Source: Artocarpus heterophyllus (Eukaryota > Streptophyta > Magnoliopsida > Rosales > Moraceae). Taken from it: 64,000 bases of DNA. The stretch lies in contig CM046345.1 in assembly GCA_025403435.1 (NCBI GenBank), positions 5,645,451 through 5,709,450 on the forward strand, written 5' to 3'. Under the pieces are notes generated by a model. That model did no database searches, was not told where the DNA came from, and was given only the letters and a program-made list of their open reading frames with translations. Below, piece by piece: positions 36,420 through 46,171 of the stretch (position 1 is its first letter; each line of letters opens with the position of its first letter). The translations under genes were made by a program, and so were the position numbers.

Positions 36420-37075
36420 AAATGGTATAAAATCACGTTAAAAAATTTTACCAAACAAAATTAAGACGTTTGTCATCTATTCTGCTACAACATGTATTAT
36501 TTTATCTGATTTCAAAAATGACAGTATTCATGGTTTTTCCTTTAATCATTATTTTTTTAGAAATATATCTTCTCTGATTTCAAAGACATAATATTAGCAC
36601 TATATGCATTGGATATGTAATAAGTTGTGTTATACATGGTATAAAATCCGATATGTAATAATTTGTGCTGTACATGGTATAAAATTCAGTATGTAATAAT
36701 TTGTTTCATTCTTGGTATAAAATCCATTAACATTCTTTTTCACTTTTTTAAGAAATAAATCTTCTCTAAATTCAAAGACAAAATATTATTATATTATATA
36801 TGCCAATATAGAATAATCTGTATTATAAATGGTATAAAATCCATAATGATTCACTTTCACCAATTTTTAGAAGAATATCCAATTTTAAAGACATGATATT
36901 ATTATTATTATATATGTTAGATATGTAATTATACAAAGTACAAAATCTATTAAGATTCTCTTAAAGGTCAATAGTCAATGTATCCCTTTTAATTTTAAAG
37001 TTAAGTAATGTCGCTACTAGATTAGGTGGATATGTAAGTGATAGTGTCATATACTTTATAAATGGTAGAAAATCA
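36420..37075 (+). repeat. Cluster of AATGGTATRAAATC motifs upstream of unit II
   Basis: The motif occurs near 36,421, 36,635, 36,673, 36,711, 36,827 and (variant) 37,061. Three of these belong to a tandem repeat of about 40 bp built from atgtaataatttgtg plus the motif (36,610-36,725). More copies lie at 35,383, 39,372, 39,474 and 40,231, and all have counterparts in unit 2. Confidence 0.7.
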
Positions 37076-37118
37076 AAAGTTATTATTATCAGTATCATCA
37101 TCATCATCAATTGGCCCT

Positions 37119-37126
37119 TATAAATA
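37119..37126 (+). promoter_or_regulatory. TATA box of small gene-like unit II
   Basis: TATAAATA lies 72 nt before the ATG at 37,191 and is conserved in unit 2 (51,225-51,232, ATG at 51,297). Confidence 0.55.
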
Positions 37127-37190
37127 GGTTCCTAATTTCTAAATGCAAAACACATAAAAAAATTGTCTAAAAAATTCCCCCCCTAAAGTC

Positions 37191-38231
37191 ATGATACGTA
37201 TTGTGGATAAAATTTTCCAAAGTAAAATGCTAGGAAAATATTGTCTTGCTTTTGAAATGTTTCCACTACTCAAAAAAGATAGCATTTCAGAGCTGAAAGG
37301 AATATTAAAAATTAAAAAAAGAGACTCTATTGACGTGCTCTTTTTAAAAATGGGTGGCATGGGAAATATAGGGATGATGGTTGCTGTTGGAAGACGATGT
37401 CAATTGCCTCGGTTTGTCCTAAGGGCAATTGATTCTTATCCTAATGTAATTCGACAACCTTATTGTCCTGACTGCTTTCCTCTCTGTATTAAGAGAAGTA
37501 GTGGTGTTGCTTTCTTCTATCGTGGAAAGCCTTTTTTGCTGTAGTTAAAGACTTGTACATTGACAGCTATATATCATTTGTCCTCATTCTTGTAAACCAA
37601 TAGCATTAGCTAGTGTAGGCCCTGCATATACTTTGATTGTTTTCTTTGTTCTATATATAGACAACCTTGTATACTGTATATCCTTGAGCAAGTCAATACA
37701 ATTAAGAAGAAAGAAAAAATCTCCTTCTCAGTCACTTTTCATTGTTTTCTTTTAGTTGCAGACAACTCCGGATAATTTTTGAAATGTTCTTATTATTTTT
37801 TATGGTTTGTCAAATCTTGATTCGTATTGCTAGATTTAATTTCATATTAAGCAAATATTTTCTAAAAGAACTTATAGGCATTTCTATTTGTCTTGAAATT
37901 TTCAAGAAAATTAAAAAAAAATAGATGGATTACTTTTTCGTTATCAATACACTATGCTTGACTTTGATATTTTGGTATTCAAAATAAACAAAATTTTCAC
38001 TTCAAAAATATAAATACAATTTTAAAGGAAAAAAATAGAACGAAAATCATGTACGTAATTTTCCTTCCCCTATTATCTCCTTGTTGATATGATAAACTGT
38101 ACTTAATTTTCAGGTGCACGCTATCTGACGGAGGAAATTTAGTCACTTCATCTTCTAAGAATTTAGTGGCAATGTGGACAAACAAGTTCTCGACCATTGC
38201 CAAGTTCTTGGAGAAAGATTATAACAGATAA
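37191..38231 (+). CDS. Small gene-like unit II, unknown family, probable two-exon structure
   Basis: Exon 1 opens MIRIVDKIFQSKMLGKYCLA and runs through MFPLLKKDSISELKG to LKMGGMGN; the raw frame stays open to 37,544. A likely last exon is 38,114-38,231, after TTTTCAG: CTLSDGGNLV to the end KFLEKDYNR and a stop. It remains open in unit 2 (52,224-52,341) with a single visible residue change (K to E). The exon 1 donor is not fixed; the intron contains AT-rich sequence with TATA- and polyA-like stretches (37,650-37,720). I do not recognise the protein. Conservation of the frame in both duplicons favours a once-translated gene, but the unit-2 copy has an early stop. Confidence 0.4.
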
Positions 38232-38239
38232 TGTGCCGA

Positions 38240-39635
38240 GAGTTGCTTGTTGATTTTCATGAGGGTTTTCTTTTTTCTTTTTTGGTGCGTGTGGAGTGTG
38301 TGTTTGGGAATTTTTTGGGCTTGTTTTAGTTGTACATCATCTTCAAACCTGTAGTTGTAAGGGCATCAACAAATAAGTTTTAATTCGAATAATGAGTTCA
38401 AATACTATAGAGTAGCATATTTTTGTTTTACATTGTAGCATGTGAGAGATTTTCTCTAATAAATAAAAGAAAACAAGGTCCAAGCTAATTGGGATTATCT
38501 TCCACCAAATCAAAGGTTACTTTTTATGTCTCTCATCTATTCGGAAAATACCATTCATCAATGAGTATCCTCTCTAATTTTATAAAAGGTAGAATATCAT
38601 TCTTCGATAGATTCTCCTTAATTTCAAAAAAAAAAAAAAAGGGTAGTCGTTGGTCAATACCACGTTTTCGTTTTTATAACTTATGTATTATGAATGTTTT
38701 TAGCTTAACTAATGCAAATCAAGTATTCACTCTAATTTGATTGGATTTGGCGTATATGTACTTGATGCGACACTTATAATAGATAATCAAGTGAAAATTT
38801 CCTTCAATTCTTTACCTAAAAAGGGGACCGCGACTAATTAAAAACTAAAGTAAAATAACTCTGGATTTAAATAACTAAATCCAGAACACTGAAAGAATCG
38901 CCTCAAAAAACAAAGATAAAAATATAATATCTGCCCTGCAAGGGCTTAAACGTCCATTAAAATAATTGAAACAATCCGTGTAATAAAACTTTGCTCTAAA
39001 ACATTATAACACCATAAATGACTTTGGGAGAAGTCAGTAGGGTACAATTACAACATATACATAATAATAGAAAATTACTTTAAGTTTAAACCTGTGCCAC
39101 TTTTGACCTCTAATCAGAGCAACAGCGTTCACTTTTAGCTTTCATGTTTAAAAATTTTCCCCATCAAGTGCATAGCAACTGAATGATGAGTTTGACCGTC
39201 TAAGGTTTAGCGGATCTTATAATTGTCAATTTTATAATCGATATTATTAAATATTATTTTCTAAAATTTTAAACGTGAGTAAGGTCAATCACTCACGTAT
39301 TCTGCCCTCTTTAATTTTTAAAAACATTAATTTTCATAACTATATTTGTCGGATATGTTATATTTATTATACATGGTATAAAATCCATGAAGAGTGAAAG
39401 CCATTCATCAATGCATTCTCTCTAATTTCAAAGAAGTGCTATATTTTGCAGAATATGAAATTGATGTTGTTATAAATGGTATGAAATCCATGAAGACTCT
39501 ATCAAAACTTAGAAAAATTTAAGTGTGCAAAATCACCTCAAACGATCTCTAGATTTTATCAATAATTATTAATCAAATCCTTGATTTTATTGCTCTCTAA
39601 AAATATAATCCCAATTTTTCAAGACAATCGCATCC
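38240..39635. other. Non-coding duplicon sequence
   Basis: AT-rich DNA with poly-A runs (38,625-38,640) and two AATGGTATRAAATC-type motifs (39,372 and 39,474). It has no convincing gene. It matches 52,345-53,741 in unit 2. Confidence 0.5.
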
Positions 39636-39638
39636 AAG

Positions 39639-40164
39639 CACTATAAGGAAAACTATATTTAACGACATATTATTTACGACATGCAGTTTTTGAACGTCAT
39701 TAAAAAGGATATACAGCGACATCTCCAGCAAAGATATCGTTAATAACATTTGAAATAATAATTAACGAAATCTATATAGATGTCGTATTAAAGCTCTCCT
39801 TTAACGATAATAGTTTAGTGTCGTTAAATTATTTAACGACAAGTAGAGATATTGTCAAAGCCTTAGAGATTCTACGACACCCCTTATAGACGATATTGAT
39901 CAAGATGTCATCTATAAGAGGTGTCGTAGAATCTCTAAGGCTTTAACGACATCTCTTACTTGTTGTTAAATAATTTAACGATATAAAACTATTGTTGTTA
40001 AAAGGAGATCTTTAATAGGGCGTCTATATAGATATCGTTAATTATTGTTTTAAATGTCATTAATAATATGTTTGTTGGAGATGTCATTGCATGGACCTTT
40101 CAACGACATTCAAAAATTATATGTCGTAAACAATATGTCGTTAAATGTAGTTCTTCTTGTAGGG
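39639..40164. mobile_element. CACTA-ended foldback element (MITE), unit 1
   Basis: 526 bp, beginning CACTATAAGG and ending TTCTTGTAGGG, with the 3-bp TSD AAG (39,636-39,638 and 40,165-40,167), as expected for CACTA (En/Spm-type) transposons. Almost the whole element is one inverted repeat: the left arm atatttaacgacat and the right arm atgtcgttaaat pair along about 250 bp each. No transposase is present. Its transcript would fold into a long hairpin. The same insertion is present in unit 2, so it predates the duplication. Confidence 0.85.
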
Positions 40165-40392
40165 AAGTAAAATTTGTCTCAAATTCTTCTAGATAGGTAA
40201 TGTCATCCCTACATTTTCATTTCGATCAGTGAATGTTACAAATGGTATGAAATCACATGCATGATAATTATGCCCCAAATTTTAAAGAATTCTAATTGTG
40301 TCATCGGTTTCACTAAGGAAGTTTTGAGCCCATGGTTATGACCACGTCAAAATATTCTACTGGATGTCCTCATTCTTATCGCTCAAGTTCTT

Positions 40393-40947
40393 TATAAATT
40401 AAATACGATCCCAATTTCTCAGGGCAGAGACAGCAACGTAGAATATAGGTATTTGAGTTCTATATTTTTCAAACAAAAATGTGAGGAAAAAGCCTTATTT
40501 TCAAAGTGTTTTTAGCAGTAATAAAGAAAGAATAGCATTTTGAAGCTCAGAGTAAGGTTAAAATTACTTCATAGGTCCACTGATATGAGAGTTAAAAATG
40601 GGTGGCATGGGAAAATTAAGGAGGGGCAAGAGTTTCCCCGTTGCCCTTGTTGGCGCACCAAGTAATTAATCTTCTAAACTTGTGTTTATATATATACATA
40701 TATTTATGTATTTGTATATAATAGTACTTTCAAATCTTAGTTCTTTAATACTAATTGTAGATATAATTTTCACAGAACTTGAGAAGCACTAGAATTTGTA
40801 CTAGATTTTCATCTTTTTTTTCAGAGATGAATAATTTGCATTTATTTTGTTATGCAGCGGCACTCAAACATCTGAAGAAGGCCGCAGCGCCGGTGTTTCC
40901 AGTCGCGCCTAGATGCTGCCACCTCTCAGCCATGAGGCATGGCTGAA
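40393..40947 (+). pseudogene. Small gene-like unit III, decayed
   Basis: TATAAAT at 40,393 is followed by sequence matching exon 1 of unit II, but with stops. Near 40,596 the sequence LKMGGMGK and then RRGKSFPVALVGAP is readable, up to a donor-like CCAA/GTAATT at 40,661/40,662. An acceptor-like TATGCAG ends at 40,857. The next exon candidate, 40,858-40,947, reads ALKHLKKAAAPVFP and ends in a stop. Unit 2 has the same structure at 54,490-54,994 with further changes. Confidence 0.4.
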
Positions 40948-41771
40948 TTTGAAGCAAAACTAGAGCATCGGTAATTCCAAGAGATGCCCGAACTGTGGGA
41001 AACAGTGGATAAATCGAGTCACGGCATTGTCAGCAACAGAATTCATCCCATATTCCATAGTTTCACAGGTTTTATCATTATATAGTGTTTGAAAACAATT
41101 CCAATATCCTTGTAAACTTTTTTGTCAGCTTTTATGGACTTATCTTGATCCACGTCCGTTGCTTGAGCCTATCTAAACCTTAGGTTTTTTTTTTTTTTTT
41201 TTTTTTTGTAATGTAGCTTTTAAACTTTTTTGTGACTATTGTGTCTTGAACTTAGCTAAATATGGCAATTAAATCCATAATCATCAACGTTTTCAAAATT
41301 AAGACTTAAGGGGAAAGGGCAAATTTTTGGGAACAACAATGACTAAATATGCACGTATGCCAACAAAATTGTTAAAAAAATATTAGCAATGATTTTTTTT
41401 CTTTTCTTCAGTTTTAGACATAAAATTGAACAATTTGACCCATATTAGAATCGAATAAGGTATATAAGCCTTTTAAATATATAATGTGTGTTTTACGTGA
41501 ACGTTTTCCATTTCAATTTTGACAGAAGTTTTTTGTGGTTAACATTTAATTGCCAAACGTTGTTAAGTTTAGCAACTAAATGACCACAAGAAAAGAGTTA
41601 AATGATGGCGTTGCAAAAAAAGGGAAAAATTAATGGGGGCAGATGAACTTAAAACCTTAAATATATTTTGACGAGAGTTGTTGAGAGATGGCTTTTGCTA
41701 TCAAATGTAATGCGTGTATGGGCGTGGCTGGTCCATGCCTATTTTGTCGGCCCAACATTGTTCAATACTAG

Positions 41772-43217
41772 AAATACCACTCATGTTGTAATACTTTTTA
41801 ATTTTACCCTTTTTATGAGGAGTTGAAACATAACATTTTCAAAGAATACAAAAACATAATTAATCATAACTATTTTGATTTAGGGTTAAGTAAACATATG
41901 TTATGTAAGAGTTTTTTGGCCTTTTAACTAAAAGAGGTAGAAAAAAGTTGTAAATGACAAAGGTGGTCTTATAAAACGACATGCCACCTAATTTTCTCTA
42001 TATATCCTTAGATCCATAGATTTGCCCGACCTCATTCGTAAAAAATCACAGCCAAGTTGCACTTGGGGTAAGACAGGTCAAGTGGGACTTGAGCCCAGAT
42101 GGGCCAGGCCTGATGTGGACCAACCATACAGGACCGCGGTGGCCCCATTTAGGCTCGTAATTGGGCTGCCCATTTAGGCCGAGGATGATATATATGCCCT
42201 GTTTGTTTGACATTTTATTTTGCAACCTCAACAAAAGTTTATGTTTAATTAGATCATGTTGTACTCCAATTCTTTAATAAGGTTTTGTACCATCGAGTCT
42301 TTCCTAGAAAGGTTTTTAATAAAATTGTCATAAAAAATTATTTCCTTTTATATTTTCATTGACTATTTCTACCTTTTTATATGTGTCAAGTTCCTAAACA
42401 ATTCAAAAAAATATTTTAAGAGGGTAAAAAAGAACCAAAAATGAAAATTAGGAGTATCGAAAAGAAGTGTCTGGATCCAATTTTAATAATATTAATCCAT
42501 CTCAAATACCACTTATGTTGCATTGCCTTTTAATTTTACCTTTTTTTTGAGAAGTTGAAACATAACACTTTTAAAGAATACAAAAACATAATTAATCAAA
42601 ACTATTTTAAATTAGGGTTAAGTAAAGATAAGTTATGTAAGAGTTTTTTGGCCTTTTTAACAAGAAGAAATGCTATGAATCAAAGGTAGAAAAAAAGTTG
42701 TAAATGACAATAGTGGTATTGTAAAACGACATACCACCTAACTTTCTCTAGATATCCTTAGACCCATAGATCTACCCGACCTCATTCGTAAAAAATCACA
42801 GCCAAGCGGCACTTGGGCTAAGACAGGCCAAGGGGGACTTGAGCCCGGATGGGCCAGGCCTGAAGTTGGTCAATCGTGCAGGACTATGGTGGCCCCATTT
42901 AGGCTCGTTATTGGGCAGCCCATTTTGGCCAAGGATGATATACATGCCCTGTTTGTATGACATTTTATTTTGTAACCTCAACAAAAGTTTATGTTTAATT
43001 AGATCTTGTTATACTTTAATTCTTTAATAAGGTTTTGTCCCATTAAGTCTTTCTAGAATGGTTAATAAAATTGTCATGAGAAATAATTTCCTTTTATATT
43101 GTCGTTGACTATTTTGACTTCTTTATATGTGACAAGTTTCTATTTTAAGAGGGTAAAAAAGAACCAAAAATGTAAATTAGGAGTATCGAAAAGAAGTGTC
43201 TGGATCCAATTTTAAAC
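41772..43217 (+). repeat. Local tandem duplication of about 730 bp in unit 1
   Basis: 41,772-42,490 and 42,504-43,217 are two copies of the same sequence: starts AAATACCACTyATGTTG, ends GTGTCTGGATCCAATTTTAA. Unit 2 has a single copy (about 55,826-56,975, interrupted by a MITE). The small frames at 42,046-42,234 and 42,796-42,984 are matching segments of the repeat and show no domain. Confidence 0.85.
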
Positions 43218-44439
43218 TACATATGCATCTTAAATTTCAAAAAAAAAAAAGAACTTCTTTTTCCCGGATTATCATCCCCATTTCTTTGATTGTTTTCTCT
43301 AGTCAAAAAGAAGCAGAGCCAAATAATATTATTAAAGAAAGAATCAAATTTGGATTGAGATTAATATTGCTGAATAAGGTGTAAATTTCTAAGAGGAAAG
43401 CAAACATATAAATAGATCTTGCATTTACCATTATCAAAAATATTACCATTAACCTTGGCTCTGCATTCCAATATTGTTAAAGGGTTTGTTACAAGATAAT
43501 TTTGTTTGCGAGATTATGACTTCTCTTATTTATGTTGAATTAAAATAAATTGTTATTCCCAGTGTTCACATCCTTCAAAGCCACAATACTCGTCAAAAAA
43601 ATGAGACACCCGGTAATTACTTCCATTTCAGCATTCGTCAAAATCGTCAATCACATTTGTCGTCGAACCAAAACCCCGATATGCCTATTAAAATAGAGTA
43701 ATCCTATTTAACCCATAGGATTATAATCACATTAGTAATAAAGCAGTAGGACCTAGTATTAAAAGTACACTACATACTAAACCGGGACCTACAATTTTAT
43801 AAATAAAGGGGTCATAATCTTACAGGAATGAAAATGATTTTTCATCAAAATGTGTCTCCTCAAAAGAAGAAGCTGGTTTCCATGCGCCAACCATAATGCT
43901 ATGGCAAGATGGCCTTCCATATTCTGGTTGTGAAGTCATCCCAAACCAAGAGCTGTGTCGAATGACACAGTCACGTTATGAGCCACCAGATCCAGATTGT
44001 TAAGTAGATCTAATACTAGTGCCTTACCCGTTTTCCTAAAATTGTAGTTGTGGTTTTAGAAACAACATGATGTAGGAGATATTACAATATTAATTGTTTT
44101 TATATTTTAGCTTTGCTTTATTATTAGTTCATCATTATGTGTTCACTAGGTCATTTATTTTAATAAGTGTTTGTTATCGTTCTGTTGAAGAACTATAAAT
44201 GCCCTCATTAACTAATTGTAATTGAGACTAGAATTTAGAATACTAAATGCAAACTCTGTGTGTTTCTCTCCTGATTGAAAATTTCCCCCTGAGAGGCTTT
44301 TCTTTGGTGGGTTTTGAAAACCTCCGTCCATGTTAGGTCGATAAAACATTATCTCTCCAATTCTGCTGCATCAAATCCGATGATCTCAACATGTTAAAAA
44401 ATTAAATGGATGATAGATATTAAAGTTAACCCTTGAATA

Positions 44440-45030
44440 ATGTTAATCCATCTCAAGTACTTGAGCATGAGACGCATGAAATCACTTTATTAGACGGTCA
44501 CCTACAAAGTCAGTTGGAAGGGACTTCTGCCGTAAAATTTTTGGCTTTGTTCCTCAATATAGCTACATCCCAAGCTGTAATTTTCATCACCAAATGCACC
44601 AGCCCTGTGTATATATGCAGCTTAATTAAAACGATGATAATAGCAAGCTACATTACGGCTACTTATGGGTACTTTAATAAAACGGCCATATATTGATGGA
44701 AGCAAAAAATTAGAAGTGATAAAGCTAGGGAATCATCTTGTGGCGGAGATGAAAGCATCGTAGGCGTAGAAATCTCGATCATCGGCAGCAGGGATTGTAT
44801 GTACCAAGGGAAAGCATTTCTTAAAAAGGGATGCTGTTATGATGCTGCTAATATTATTGTTGGTAGAAATTATTTGATGAGGTGTTGGCAGAGCATATTT
44901 ACTGGAAAATGGACATTGGCTTTTGCAATAACCAGGATGACAATACGTGCCAATGGACCCACACCAACCCCATTTGCTGCAAAATAACCCCTTCTTGCAA
45001 GGAGCACCCCAGCTTGGATCCCACATTGGT
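44440..45030 (-). pseudogene. GH19 chitinase fragment, copy 2
   Basis: This is the duplicate of the remnant at 2,290-2,870 and is better preserved in its 3' part. The minus strand shows a hevein-type domain (CKKGLFCSKWGWCG; one of the paired cysteines is Phe), with QCGIQAG just upstream in another frame, so a small indel separates them. The catalytic start [12 protein letters not shown] and then DFYAYDAFISATR follow near 44,780-44,745. A second exon piece at about 44,580-44,470 reads CSYIEEQSQKFYGRSPFQLT, matching the GH19 region around the conserved YGRGP-Q motif. There is no signal peptide, frames are broken and the C-terminal half is absent. Confidence 0.75.
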
Positions 45031-45034
45031 AAGC

Positions 45035-45520
45035 AATAGATTTTTTATACCTTCTATTTTAGGTTTATTAAAATACTAAATCTTTGATTTTTTATGTTAT
45101 CTAATGTAACTTCAGATTAAATTTAGTACATAACTTTATACCTTTTCTTATTCAACCTTCAAAATTTGAGCTAAAAAATTACCCAAATATTATCAAATAG
45201 AAAAATAAGAACTATTTAAAAACTTAAAAAAATTATACAAAGGGTTATGACCTAAAAATGCCTAAAATACCACCTAAAATGGGTTTTTTTTTTAAATATG
45301 TTTTTGTTTTCTATTTTTTTGAAACTTTTAGTATTTTTTCCTCTTTTATATAAAGATAATTTAGTCATTTTAAATATCATAATTAATTATTAACTAAGGT
45401 AAGATACAAATTTATGTATTAAATATAATATATATATATATATATAAATGCATTGGATGAAATTATAAAAATCGAAAGTATAATTTTTGAATAACCTAAA
45501 ACAATGGATATAAAAAGTAA
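45035..45520. mobile_element. MITE copy next to the chitinase fragment, unit 2
   Basis: Left end ttttttataccttctatttt and right end aacctaaaacaatggatata, reversed and complemented, resemble each other and the TIRs of the copy at 56,243-56,725. The interior aligns with that copy (for example ataaagataatttagtcatttt against ttaaagataatttggtcatttt). The ends are too worn for a TSD call. Confidence 0.55.
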
Positions 45521-46171
45521 ATGTCCGTACATAATTTTGTCATTTGTTACTATATGCTCAATAATTTAGAAAATGCATATATTTGTTTGTTTAATAGTGT
45601 CTTCATATCTATAAGCTGAATGAATAACAACCAGAAACTCTTTCTCTTGCATCGTGCATCTTAATTTTGCTCTAGACATCTTGTGACTTTAATACGCAAC
45701 TCGATGTCATTTGTAATGACATCTCGCCCAAAATAAAGTCCGACACAGTGGTTTGCATCTCGAACAACTTAGTGACATCTGAGTGTTAAAAAAAAAAAGT
45801 GGAAAAGTTATATGAAACACATTCTACAAATCTCTTGGTTGAAATGAAAAAGTTACAATAATTAAAAACTTAATAGCGTCTATGCCTCAGCATTTCCAAT
45901 CTTATATACTTTAATGCCATTTCTCCCTAGCTACCGGTTCAAAAGTTTGGTCTTTCATTAGGCTTGTTCAGTGGTGCATTTCGTCATGAGGAGCTTCTTT
46001 TTTTTTTTTTCAACTTTCGTTGCATGTTGATTTGGTCATCTTTTTTTCTTTTTTGGCCAATTTTTAGCTTGTTAAATCAGCTGTAATCTCCTTCAACTTA
46101 TCCAATGTCTTTGTCTTTTCTAATAAAACAAATGGGGAATTTGGTGTCAAATAGTTTTTTCAGGTTGTATC

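Larger units (their letters stand above)
1525..43518 (+). repeat. Segmental duplication unit 1 (interrupted by a retrotransposon nest)
   Basis: The flanks 1,525-3,115 and 34,298-43,518 match 43,519-45,330 and 45,330-58,440 in the same order and orientation, with frequent point differences and small indels. The intervening 3,116-34,297 has no counterpart in unit 2 and is the transposon nest. Offsets are about 11.03 kb at 34.3 kb, and about 14.1 kb from 35.1 kb on because unit 2 gained a 3.1-kb solo LTR. The right end of the unit (43,420-43,515, ending in the TTGCGA stretch) matches the end of unit 2 at about 58,340-58,440, so the copies are head-to-tail. Confidence 0.85.

Noticed and set aside
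37398..37740. Possible copia-type solo LTR (TATATATAG, then a tcaatacaattaag tail)
   Set aside because: The composition is suggestive, but I could find neither convincing TG..CA ends nor a TSD, and unit 2 carries the same sequence, so it cannot be polarised.
44799..45079. Plus-strand frames over the chitinase remnant
   Set aside because: They are antisense to the clear hevein/GH19 sequence.
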